Part shown: piece by piece, positions 23,906 to 31,258 of the stretch
Layout: every line of letters starts with the position of its first letter
Numbering within the stretch: position 1 is the first letter of the stretch
Source: Candidatus Gastranaerophilales bacterium
GTDB taxonomy: Bacteria; Cyanobacteriota; Vampirovibrionia; Gastranaerophilales; Gastranaerophilaceae
Reading direction: 5' to 3'
Length of the DNA stretch: 33,843 nucleotides
Assembly (NCBI GenBank): GCA_944325185.1
Contig: CALUZA010000063.1
Span: 1 to 33,843, forward strand
Translations under genes and position numbers: made by a program
Notes under the pieces: model-generated
What the model saw: only the letters and a program-made list of their open reading frames with translations
Database searches by the model: none
What the model was told of the DNA's origin: nothing

Positions 23906-24838
23906 ATGAAATCGTTTGCTTTTGAAAAAATTAAAGATTTAAAATATGGTGAAAATCCTCATCAAAAGGCTGAATTATACAGTTATGACAGGGAAATAGA
24001 AAGAGTAATATTAGGTGGAGAAGACTTATCTTATAATGATGTTTTAGATTCTTCCGTAGCTTTAGAGGTTGCTTCAGAATTTTTTGATGTAGCTTGTGTT
24101 TGTGTTGTAAAACATGCTAATCCTTGTTCTGTTGCATTGGCGGCTGATGTAGAAATGGCTTTTAATAAAGCACTTGATTCCGATCCTATTGCTTTTTTTG
24201 ATTCTACAGTGATTTTTACTAAACAAGTTACATATAATCTTGCAAAACAGCTAAGAGAAATGTCTTTGAGGATTGTTATTGCGCCTGATTTTTCTAATGA
24301 TGCACTTGAAGAATTGAAAAAAGATGTAAATTTAAAAATAGTAAAAATTATAACTCCTTATGAAGAAGTTTTGGGATTTTACAATGAGGAGATAAAAATA
24401 ACTCCTTTTGGGGTTTTAATTCAGGAAAAAGATAAAAAAGAATTGTCCCCTGATACTTTTAAGGTTGTAACCAAGAAAAAACCCGAACAAAAAGAAGTAG
24501 AGGATATGATTTTTGCTTTTAAAGTTGCAAAACATGTTAAATCAAGTGCAATTGTTGTTGCAAAAGATTTAAGGACTATAGGAATATGTGGCGGGCAAAT
24601 GAATAATACTGTTAGTTTGGAATTTGCTTTAAAACGTGTATGCGATTCTCCTAAGGATTCCGTTGTTGCAAGTGACGGGCTTTTTTCGTCAGTAAGTAAT
24701 ATTGAAATTGCAGTGCAAAATAGAATATCGGGAATTATTCAGCCTGCAGGTTCAATAAAGGATAAAGATGTTATTGCTGCGGCAAATAAATATGATATTT
24801 CAATGATTACAACAGGAATAAGACATTATAAACATTAG
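23906..24838 (+). CDS. purH: stand-alone AICAR formyltransferase (PurH C-terminal domain)
   Basis: A 310-residue protein matching only the AICAR transformylase part of PurH. LKYGENPHQKAELY is the family opening motif, VVKHANPCSVAL carries the catalytic Lys-His pair, and AGSIKDKDVIAAANKYDISM with TGIRHYKH closes the protein. The MGS-like IMP cyclohydrolase domain (about 200 residues) is absent, so ring closure to IMP would need another protein. Several family positions differ: CSVAL for the usual CGVA, and GGQMNNTVS for GAGQMSRVD. It adds a formyl group to AICAR, penultimate in purine synthesis. An MFS gene starts 7 bp later. RBS AAGGA is 9 nt before ATG. A perfect palindrome GTAAAATTTTAC (23868-23879) lies just upstream. 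Confidence 0.83.
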   Translation: MKSFAFEKIKDLKYGENPHQKAELYSYDREIERVILGGEDLSYNDVLDSSVALEVASEFFDVACVCVVKHANPCSVALAADVEMAFNKALDSDPIAFFDSTVIFTKQVTYNLAKQLREMSLRIVIAPDFSNDALEELKKDVNLKIVKIITPYEEVLGFYNEEIKITPFGVLIQEKDKKELSPDTFKVVTKKKPEQKEVEDMIFAFKVAKHVKSSAIVVAKDLRTIGICGGQMNNTVSLEFALKRVCDSPKDSVVASDGLFSSVSNIEIAVQNRISGIIQPAGSIKDKDVIAAANKYDISMITTGIRHYKH

Positions 24839-24845
24839 GTAATAT

Positions 24846-26012
24846 ATGAAATTTTTTAATAAGGAACAACGTGCTTTATTTGGTTTAAGTTTTGGACATT
24901 TTAATGTCGATTTATATGCAGCTCTTTTGGTGCCTTTGTATCCTTTAATAACTTCGAAATTGGGAATTAATCTTGCTTTAATAAGCACAATTATTGCGCT
25001 TGGACATCTTGTTTCTTCTATGATGCAGCCTTTATTTGGATTTATAGCCGATAAGCTTCGACATAGGGTTTTTATGGTTTGGGGTCTTGTTTTGGCTTCC
25101 ATATTTATTCCTTTAACGATTAAAACAAATACTGTCCATTTATTCGGTACGTGTTTGCTTTTAGGGATGATTGGAAATGCCTTTTTCCATCCTCAGGTAA
25201 GCGCTTTAGTTAAGGATTTTAATAGAAATAATCCTAATTTATCTCGTGCTATGGGAATATTTTTGGGATTGGGGACAATTGGTTATGCTATAGGACCTTA
25301 TATTGCTACTTTTTTGGTTGAAAATTTTGGACAAAATGCACTTTTATGTATGATTATTCCGGGAATATTGTCGTGCGTATTTATTTACTTTTTTGTTCCT
25401 AAAATGCCTCCAAAAGAGTGTTATATTCAAGAAAATTTCTTTTTTATAATGAAAGAAATAATAAAAAATAAAACGTGTATGTTTTTAATGTTTGTTTCTG
25501 TTATTAAATCGGCTGTAAGTATTAGTTTTGGCACTTATATACCATTTTTATTAAAAAATAACGGTTTTGATTTATCGCAAATCGGAATTATTGTAACTTT
25601 ATTCTTTATTTCTGGAGGATTGGCAACTATTGTAAGTTCAAAAATAGAAAAATATATTAATGCAAACGGAGTTGTTGTTCTTTCGTTTCTTACAATTTTA
25701 CCTTTAACTTTATTGTTTTTATATTTGCTGGAAAAGTTTAAGGTTTTAGCGGTCATATTGTTTATTTTGACAGGGTTTTTTATACTTCTTTCGGTTGGTA
25801 TTATTCTTGTTCATGCCCAAAAGGCAATGCCTAAATATACAGGTGTTATTTCAGGTGTAATGCAAGGTTTTAGCTGGGGATTGGGCGCTTTGTTTTTATC
25901 GCCTTTAGGTTTCATAGGTCAAAATTTTGGCGTAGACAAAATACTTATTTTAATGGCGGGAATTGCTTTTTTGGTTGGACTTTATACCGCTAAAAATAAA
26001 TGCTTGAATTAA
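24846..26012 (+). CDS. MFS transporter, fosmidomycin-resistance (Fsr)-like
   Basis: A 388-residue major facilitator with about 12 hydrophobic segments. The start (LSFGHFNVDLYAALLVPLYP), the loop QPLFGFIADKLRHR and the block GMIGNAFFHPQVSALVKDF are characteristic of Fsr-type exporters. Fsr members export fosmidomycin-like drugs in some bacteria, but most are of unknown substrate. It is 7 bp downstream of purH and probably shares its transcript without an obvious functional link. It ends 7 bp from the convergent TPR gene. Confidence 0.85.
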   Translation: MKFFNKEQRALFGLSFGHFNVDLYAALLVPLYPLITSKLGINLALISTIIALGHLVSSMMQPLFGFIADKLRHRVFMVWGLVLASIFIPLTIKTNTVHLFGTCLLLGMIGNAFFHPQVSALVKDFNRNNPNLSRAMGIFLGLGTIGYAIGPYIATFLVENFGQNALLCMIIPGILSCVFIYFFVPKMPPKECYIQENFFFIMKEIIKNKTCMFLMFVSVIKSAVSISFGTYIPFLLKNNGFDLSQIGIIVTLFFISGGLATIVSSKIEKYINANGVVVLSFLTILPLTLLFLYLLEKFKVLAVILFILTGFFILLSVGIILVHAQKAMPKYTGVISGVMQGFSWGLGALFLSPLGFIGQNFGVDKILILMAGIAFLVGLYTAKNKCLN

Positions 26013-26019
26013 CTGATTT

Positions 26020-27930
26020 TTAGCTAAACATGCTTTTGTCTTGATTATCTTCAATTATTTCCGGTTGTTCGACCTCTTCTTTTGTAGTTTCTTCAAAAGA
26101 GTTTTCGTTATTATCTTCATCAATGTTATTTTCCGGTGTTTCTATTTCGATTGTTTCTTCTTCGTTTTGATTTATTTGTTCATTATTTTCTTCTTTATTT
26201 TCTTCTTTATTTTCTTCTTTATTTTCTTCTTTTTGTATGTTTTCTTGTTCTTCTATCTCTTCAAGATATTGAATGCCTGCATTTGGATTATATTCTTCAC
26301 CTAAAAGCAGTTCGATATTGTGTTTTGCTTCTTTATGGTTGTTATCCGCATCTATTGCTTTTTTATAGTATTTAATTGCTCTTTCGATATCTCCAACTAG
26401 CTCATAGGCGAGTGCTAAATTGTAAAGAGTGTCAGCGTTGTTTGGAATGTATTTTAAGACTTCCGTGAATTGTTCTATGCTTTGAGCATATTCAAGTTCT
26501 TTTGTTAGAGAGATAGCATAAGCTATTCTTGCTTGAATATTCATCGGGTCTATATTAATTGCGTCATAAAAGGCAATTTTAGCATTTTTAACGGAGCCCA
26601 TTTCATCATAGGCACAACCGAGTCCGAAATAGTATTTTGATTCTTGCGGTTTGATTGCAATTGCTCTTTTGAAGTGTGCAATTGAGTCTTGAAAACTTTT
26701 TATGTAGTAGTTGCATTTTCCAAGTTGATAGTATACTTCATCATTTTCTTCGTTATATTTAAGGGCTTCAAAAAATTTATCGAAAGCTTGATTGTATTCG
26801 CCTTTTTTAAATAAATCTTGTGCCCAAGCGCAAATTAAATTTGAAATATATTTTATAATTATTTCACTTTGTTCCGGTGGAAGATCATCTAAAAGCTTAT
26901 TATATAAATTAACTCCGATTTGAAATTCGCCTATTAGAGTATATGCTTGTGCAAGCGTGAATGCAAAAGAAGTTTCTTTTGGATTTTGAGCAAGCAAATC
27001 TTTTAATAAATCAATTGCTTCTGCATATTGTTTATTTTTTAACATAGCATTGCAAAGTTCGTTTTGGTGATATAAATAATTTGTGCTTTCTGAATCTTCA
27101 AGCGAAATTATTTTTCTATATGCCTCTATTGCTTCGGGCCAGTTTTCTAATGTAACTTGTAGCTGTGCAATTTTTTCAAGTATCTCAAAGTCATCTCCTA
27201 CTATGGAAATGATTTTTTTGTAATATTTGAGACAATCTTGCCAATATTGATTTTTATATGCCAAATCAGCTAATATGAGTAATATTTCTAAATTTTCAGG
27301 GTCAATTTCATGTATTTTTTCATAAGCTTCAAAGGCTTTTTCGTTGTCATCAATTTTTGTGTATAAATTTGCAAGAGTGTATTTTAATTCTGTAGTTCTG
27401 TTTTCGTCTACTTCTGCATCAATAATCATTTGATACATTTCAATAGCTTTTTCCCAATTTTCGATTTGTTCATATAATTTTGCCAGACTTTCAACAGCGT
27501 TAATATTTCCGCTATCATACAACAAAATTTGTTCATATAATTCTATTGCTCTCGATTTAGGGCCATTTTCGCAATAATATTGAGCGAGCATTTCTTGTGT
27601 TTTAATATCATAAGGGGCAATTGATAAAATGGCTTCATAATGTTTGATTGCCATTTGTTCGTTGCCCGATGCCATTAATGATTGAGCTAATATTCTTCTT
27701 AATTCAACGTTACCATAGTTTTTAGAAAGTTCTCTTTGTGCATATCTTTGAAGTTCCGCATGCAGTCCTTGTTCAAAAAGTTTATTACACCTTTCCATAA
27801 CATCTTCATGGACAATTTCTTTGGGTTTTTCTTTTTCAGGTTCATTTACGGTATTAGAAATAAAGAGCACATAAACCCAAATTATTGTGCAAGCAAACAA
27901 TACTAATCCTACTACGAGAAGAATATTCAT
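26020..27930 (-). CDS. membrane-anchored TPR-repeat protein with acidic tail
   Basis: A 636-residue protein. The N-terminus is one transmembrane helix (ILLVVGLVLFACTIIWVYVLF) without an obvious cleavage site, so the TPR array is probably held at the membrane. Residues about 45-550 form a long TPR superhelix, for example YEQIENWEKAIEMYQMII and LGKCNYYIKSFQDSIAHFK. Residues about 555-636 are acidic, low-complexity and rich in Glu and Asn, including four KEEN units encoded by a 12-bp tandem repeat. Its size and anchoring suggest a scaffold. Promoter TTTACT-17-TATAAT lies directly before the ATG with no Shine-Dalgarno, so a leaderless mRNA is likely. Confidence 0.82.
   Translation of the reverse strand: MNILLVVGLVLFACTIIWVYVLFISNTVNEPEKEKPKEIVHEDVMERCNKLFEQGLHAELQRYAQRELSKNYGNVELRRILAQSLMASGNEQMAIKHYEAILSIAPYDIKTQEMLAQYYCENGPKSRAIELYEQILLYDSGNINAVESLAKLYEQIENWEKAIEMYQMIIDAEVDENRTTELKYTLANLYTKIDDNEKAFEAYEKIHEIDPENLEILLILADLAYKNQYWQDCLKYYKKIISIVGDDFEILEKIAQLQVTLENWPEAIEAYRKIISLEDSESTNYLYHQNELCNAMLKNKQYAEAIDLLKDLLAQNPKETSFAFTLAQAYTLIGEFQIGVNLYNKLLDDLPPEQSEIIIKYISNLICAWAQDLFKKGEYNQAFDKFFEALKYNEENDEVYYQLGKCNYYIKSFQDSIAHFKRAIAIKPQESKYYFGLGCAYDEMGSVKNAKIAFYDAINIDPMNIQARIAYAISLTKELEYAQSIEQFTEVLKYIPNNADTLYNLALAYELVGDIERAIKYYKKAIDADNNHKEAKHNIELLLGEEYNPNAGIQYLEEIEEQENIQKEENKEENKEENKEENNEQINQNEEETIEIETPENNIDEDNNENSFEETTKEEVEQPEIIEDNQDKSMFS
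26186..26232. repeat. 12-bp tandem repeat (about 4 units) in the TPR gene
   Basis: TTTTCTTCTTTA is repeated from 26186 to 26232, the last unit lacking its final base. It encodes K-E-E-N units on the minus strand. Because the unit is 12 bp, slippage would change protein length without changing frame. Confidence 0.88.
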
Positions 27931-27937
27931 AATTTTA

Positions 27938-27966
27938 ATTATACTATCCGATTGTTAAATAGTAAA
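27938..27966 (-). promoter_or_regulatory. promoter of the large TPR gene (leaderless)
   Basis: On the minus strand TTTACT (27966-27961) and exact TATAAT (27943-27938) are spaced by 17 bp. Only 7 nt lie between the -10 and ATG at 27930, so the mRNA should start at the initiator codon. Confidence 0.58.
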
Positions 27967-27995
27967 TATCTAAAAGGCTTTTTTACTACCTCAAA

Positions 27996-28024
27996 TTGAG
28001 TATTTTTCTTTACTTGTGTATAAA
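27996..28024 (+). promoter_or_regulatory. promoter of the secreted protein gene at 28043
   Basis: TTGAGT (27996-28001) and TATAAA (28019-28024) are spaced by 17 bp, with TGTG just before the -10. The start near 28031 leaves about 12 nt and no Shine-Dalgarno. Confidence 0.55.
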
Positions 28025-28042
28025 AAACATTAAAATGTTTAT

Positions 28043-28642
28043 ATGAAATATTTAATTATTTTTGTGATGTTATTTTTTTCTCTTATGCCTGTCAGGGCAG
28101 CTGAAATGTTGGATGTAGACTATAATTTTATAGATTCTGCTTTTGACGGGATAAAGCCTGTTACGGATAAAGAATTTGATGATACAATTAATCGTCTTAC
28201 CCCGCAGCCTGTTGAAAATACTTTTATGGGCAAATTAAAGGCTTTTTTGTTTGGCAGAAAATATGGAGTTGAGCCAGCCCCCAAAGGTCAAGACAAAGAA
28301 ATTGATTATGGCGGAGAAATGAAGGCTATTCAAGATTTAAAAAACGGAGTATATTATATTACTTTGCTTGTGTCGGTTGTAGGACAGGATGGAAACATTA
28401 TTCCTTTGGGTAATTATAAAATTCAAGAAAAAACAGTAAATAATGAAAATGTTTTGGTATTTTATCAGGGAGCAAAGGAATATGGGTCTTTGAAATTAAG
28501 AAAATTCGAGGATAATTTAAAAAAAGAACATGATTTGACATATTCAAGAGTTGATATTGTCAGTGATGATGTTATAAGAATTGTATATTCGACAATTTCT
28601 GAGACAAAATGTGCTTATGCTAAAGTTTATTTGCAAAACTGA
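28043..28642 (+). CDS. secreted protein of unknown function
   Basis: A 199-residue protein that I cannot assign. It has a Sec signal peptide (MKYLIIFVMLFFSLMPVRA, probable cleavage after RAA). The mature part has an N-terminal stretch that looks partly disordered, a short hydrophobic segment (FMGKLKAFLFG), and a C-terminal half with alternating strands (GVYYITLLVSVVGQDGNIIP onwards), suggesting a beta-rich domain. No catalytic motif is visible. It is divergent from the membrane TPR gene, which may hint at an envelope role. The very short 5' leader without a Shine-Dalgarno is notable. The ssb promoter overlaps its 3' end. Confidence 0.7.
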   Translation: MKYLIIFVMLFFSLMPVRAAEMLDVDYNFIDSAFDGIKPVTDKEFDDTINRLTPQPVENTFMGKLKAFLFGRKYGVEPAPKGQDKEIDYGGEMKAIQDLKNGVYYITLLVSVVGQDGNIIPLGNYKIQEKTVNNENVLVFYQGAKEYGSLKLRKFEDNLKKEHDLTYSRVDIVSDDVIRIVYSTISETKCAYAKVYLQN

Positions 28643-28659
28643 AATTTGCATAATATAAT
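28631..28659 (+). promoter_or_regulatory. ssb promoter
   Basis: TTGCAA (28631-28636) and exact TATAAT (28654-28659) are spaced by 17 bp, the best match in the window. The -35 overlaps the last codons of the preceding gene. The start near 28666 leaves a leader of about 23 nt with GGAAGG before the ATG at 28689. Confidence 0.68.
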
Positions 28660-28688
28660 TTAAACGAAAGATAATGGGAAGGTAAATT

Positions 28689-29027
28689 ATGAACAGTGCA
28701 ATTTTAGTGGGACGTGTTGGACAGGATCCTGAAATTAAATATTTTGAAAGCGGTAAAAGTAAAACAACTTTTTCAATAGCTGTTGACCGTTGGAATCCAA
28801 AAACAAAAACAAGAGAAGCTGATTGGTTCAATATACAATTATGGGATAAAAAGGCCGAATCTGCTGCTGAATGGATTAAAAAAGGCTCTTTGGTTTCCAT
28901 TGAAGGTAGAATTATGGTTTCAAAATGGCAAAATCCTGATGGTGAAATGGTTGAAAGATATTTAATTAATGCCGTTGATTATGGTTTTGTCGGCAGCAAG
29001 AAGGACGCTCAAACAAGCGCAGTGTAG
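28689..29027 (+). CDS. ssb: single-stranded DNA-binding protein, short form
   Basis: A 112-residue OB-fold protein. It starts MNSAILVGRVGQDPEIKYFE and continues TTFSIAVDRWNPKTK, DWFNIQLW, WIKKGSLVSIEGRI and AVDYGFVGSK, all typical SSB blocks. It ends soon after the OB fold (KKDAQTSAV). The disordered tail and acidic tip (DDDIPF type) that recruit partner proteins in E. coli are absent. Short tail-less SSBs are known in cyanobacteria. It has its own strong promoter and precedes the sugar-acid kinase gene by 2 bp. Confidence 0.88.
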   Translation: MNSAILVGRVGQDPEIKYFESGKSKTTFSIAVDRWNPKTKTREADWFNIQLWDKKAESAAEWIKKGSLVSIEGRIMVSKWQNPDGEMVERYLINAVDYGFVGSKKDAQTSAV

Positions 29028-29029
29028 TT

Positions 29030-30334
29030 ATGACAGTAATTGATTCTTCGGTTATAATCGCAGATGATTTAACGGGTGCAAATGATACTGCACTCCAATA
29101 TTTTAAAAGAGGTTGCTCAACAAAGATTATAATTGATTGTTTGCAGGATTTTTCGGATACTGATGATGTTAGTATTTGGGCAATTTCTACTGAAAGCAGA
29201 AATGTTTCGAAAGAAGAAGCTGTTAATAGAGTGCTTTTGGTTGCAGAAAAATTAAAAGAAGTTCTCGGTGTTGAAAATTTTTATAAAAAAATAGACTCAA
29301 CTTTAAGAGGAAATGTCGGCGTAGAAATTATTGCAATGCTTGAAGCAACTCAAAAAGATGCTGCAATTATTGCACCTGCATATATTGAAGAAGGTAGAAT
29401 AACTGTTGGCGGATATCAACTTTTAAACGGTATCCCCATTGAAAGGACTCAATGTGCACTTGATCCTAAAGCGCCTATTTACGAGTCTTATATACCCGAT
29501 ATTTTAAAAAAAGATTTAAATTCTAAATTAGAAAATTTAATTGATGTAATTGATTTGAAAACAGTTACGAAAGGCGCAGGGCCGATAACTTTAAAAATTA
29601 ATGAACAAATTCAAAAAGGTAAAAAATTAATTGTTTTAGATGCAGCATCTTGTGTTGATTTAGAACAAATCGCCCTTGCAATAAATAAAAGCGGATATGA
29701 TTTGCTGCCTTGCGGTAGTGCAGGGCTCGCTAATGCTTTTAATAAAATAATTGATAACAGTGAAGAAAATAAGCACATTCAACATATTCCAAACCTTCCC
29801 AGAATGGTTGTTTCAGGTTCTGCAACTCAACTTAGTGCTAATCAAATTCAAAAGTTAAAAGAAGAAAAAAAGGAAATTTTCTTTGTTGATTTAAAGGTAC
29901 AAGATGTAATAAGTGAACCAAGAGAAGAACTGGTTGATTCTATTGTACAAAAATTAGCACAAGGTATTGATGTGGTGGTACATTCTTCAGATATAAACAA
30001 GGAAGTTTTAGATGATGAAACTTGCAGCGTTTTAATTGATGAAGGTATTGCTAAAGATGAATTTTCAAGCAAAATTACAGATTTTATTTCAGAATTAGTT
30101 TATGAAATTAATTTAAAGAGTAAATTTATTTTGATTATGGTTGGCGGCGAAACTTCTTATAAATGCGCAAGGAAGATGAAATCTGCTTATTTGGAAGTTT
30201 TGGATGTTATTTTGCCTGCAATTCCTTTGTGTATGGATATGCATGGAAAAATAATAGTTACAAAATCGGGAAATTTTGGTAATTTAAATACTTTAATAGA
30301 AATTTTAAATTATTTTGACAGGCTGAAACAATGA
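29030..30334 (+). CDS. four-carbon acid sugar kinase family protein (DUF1537)
   Basis: A 434-residue protein of the OtnK/DtnK (formerly DUF1537) family. The N-terminal substrate domain begins IIADDLTGANDTALQYFKRG, followed by KKIDSTLRGNVG, both signatures. The C-terminal nucleotide-binding domain has VVSGSATQLSANQI and MVGGETSYKCA. Characterised members phosphorylate D-threonate, D-erythronate or 3-oxo-tetronate. The following gene is PdxA-like and overlaps it by 4 bp, which matches the known kinase-PdxA2 pair that converts D-threonate to dihydroxyacetone phosphate. No transporter or aldolase gene is adjacent. No good Shine-Dalgarno is seen; it may depend on coupling to ssb. Confidence 0.85.
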   Translation: MTVIDSSVIIADDLTGANDTALQYFKRGCSTKIIIDCLQDFSDTDDVSIWAISTESRNVSKEEAVNRVLLVAEKLKEVLGVENFYKKIDSTLRGNVGVEIIAMLEATQKDAAIIAPAYIEEGRITVGGYQLLNGIPIERTQCALDPKAPIYESYIPDILKKDLNSKLENLIDVIDLKTVTKGAGPITLKINEQIQKGKKLIVLDAASCVDLEQIALAINKSGYDLLPCGSAGLANAFNKIIDNSEENKHIQHIPNLPRMVVSGSATQLSANQIQKLKEEKKEIFFVDLKVQDVISEPREELVDSIVQKLAQGIDVVVHSSDINKEVLDDETCSVLIDEGIAKDEFSSKITDFISELVYEINLKSKFILIMVGGETSYKCARKMKSAYLEVLDVILPAIPLCMDMHGKIIVTKSGNFGNLNTLIEILNYFDRLKQ

Positions 30335-31218
30335 AAAAGTATAAAATTGCAATAACGACAGGTGATAAGCTTGGCATTGGAAAAGAGCTTGTAATGAAAG
30401 CCTTGAATAGCTTGAAGTTTGGTCGGGATGAAGTTTTAATTATTGGTGAAAAACTTGACTTGCCTTATGATTTTGTTGAGATAAATGAAAGTTGTAACGG
30501 AACTTTTTGTTATAAATCTCTGGAAAAAGCTTGCAGTTTAGCTAAAGAAGGTGTAATTAGGGGGATTGTTACAGCTCCTGTTTCAAAAGAAGAACTGCAT
30601 AAAGCAGGATACATATATAATGGTCAGACTGAAATTATAGAAAAATTTTTGTCATCTTCATCTTCAAATGCTCAAATGCTTTTTATAGCGGATAGTTTAA
30701 GAGTTATGTTATTAACTCGTCATTTGCCTTTGAAAGAGGTTTGCTTAACTGTTGATGATGTAGTGTTTAAAGTTGAAATATTGAATAAGTTTCTAATAGA
30801 AAAATGCAAAATTGAAAAACCTTTAATTGCATTTTGCGCTTTTAATCCTCACGCAGGTGAAAACGGTATATTAGGCAGAGAAGAAATAGAAATCTTAAAT
30901 CCTGCAGTTGAGATTTTAAATTCTAAAGGAGTAAATGTTTTGAAGCCTATGAGCGCTGATGCGCTTTTTGCAAAGGTCGGAAAAGACTATTTAGGCGGCA
31001 AAAAAGTGAGATATGACGCTATTTTAGCTTGCTATCATGATCAAGGATTGTGTCCAGTTAAGGCTTTGGCTATGGATAAAGCTATAAACACCACGATTGG
31101 ACTTGATGTTATAAGGACTTCCCCTTCATCAGGCACTGCTTATGATATAGCAGGGAAAAATATTGCTAATCCTGAAAGTATGATTGAGGCTGTTAAATTA
31201 GCTATTAGTTTATCTTGA
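30331..31218 (+). CDS. pdxA: 4-hydroxythreonine-4-phosphate dehydrogenase family protein (PdxA/PdxA2)
   Basis: A 295-residue PdxA-family NAD-dependent oxidative decarboxylase. The start ITTGDKLGIGKELV corresponds to the family GDPAGIGPE block, with changes. The three metal-binding histidines are recognisable in TRHLPLKEV, FNPHAGENG and CYHDQGLCPVKALA. It ends with RTSPSSGTAYDIAGK, also a family signature. Classical PdxA serves pyridoxal phosphate synthesis. PdxA2 members act on D-threonate or D-erythronate 4-phosphate. The ATGA overlap with a DUF1537 kinase favours the PdxA2 role, but PLP synthesis cannot be excluded because no other pdx gene is visible. It is slightly shorter than E. coli PdxA (about 329). 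Confidence 0.86.
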   Translation: MKKYKIAITTGDKLGIGKELVMKALNSLKFGRDEVLIIGEKLDLPYDFVEINESCNGTFCYKSLEKACSLAKEGVIRGIVTAPVSKEELHKAGYIYNGQTEIIEKFLSSSSSNAQMLFIADSLRVMLLTRHLPLKEVCLTVDDVVFKVEILNKFLIEKCKIEKPLIAFCAFNPHAGENGILGREEIEILNPAVEILNSKGVNVLKPMSADALFAKVGKDYLGGKKVRYDAILACYHDQGLCPVKALAMDKAINTTIGLDVIRTSPSSGTAYDIAGKNIANPESMIEAVKLAISLS

Positions 31219-31258
31219 TTAGGTTGATTTGTTTCAATTGTAATCAGATATTTTAAAG

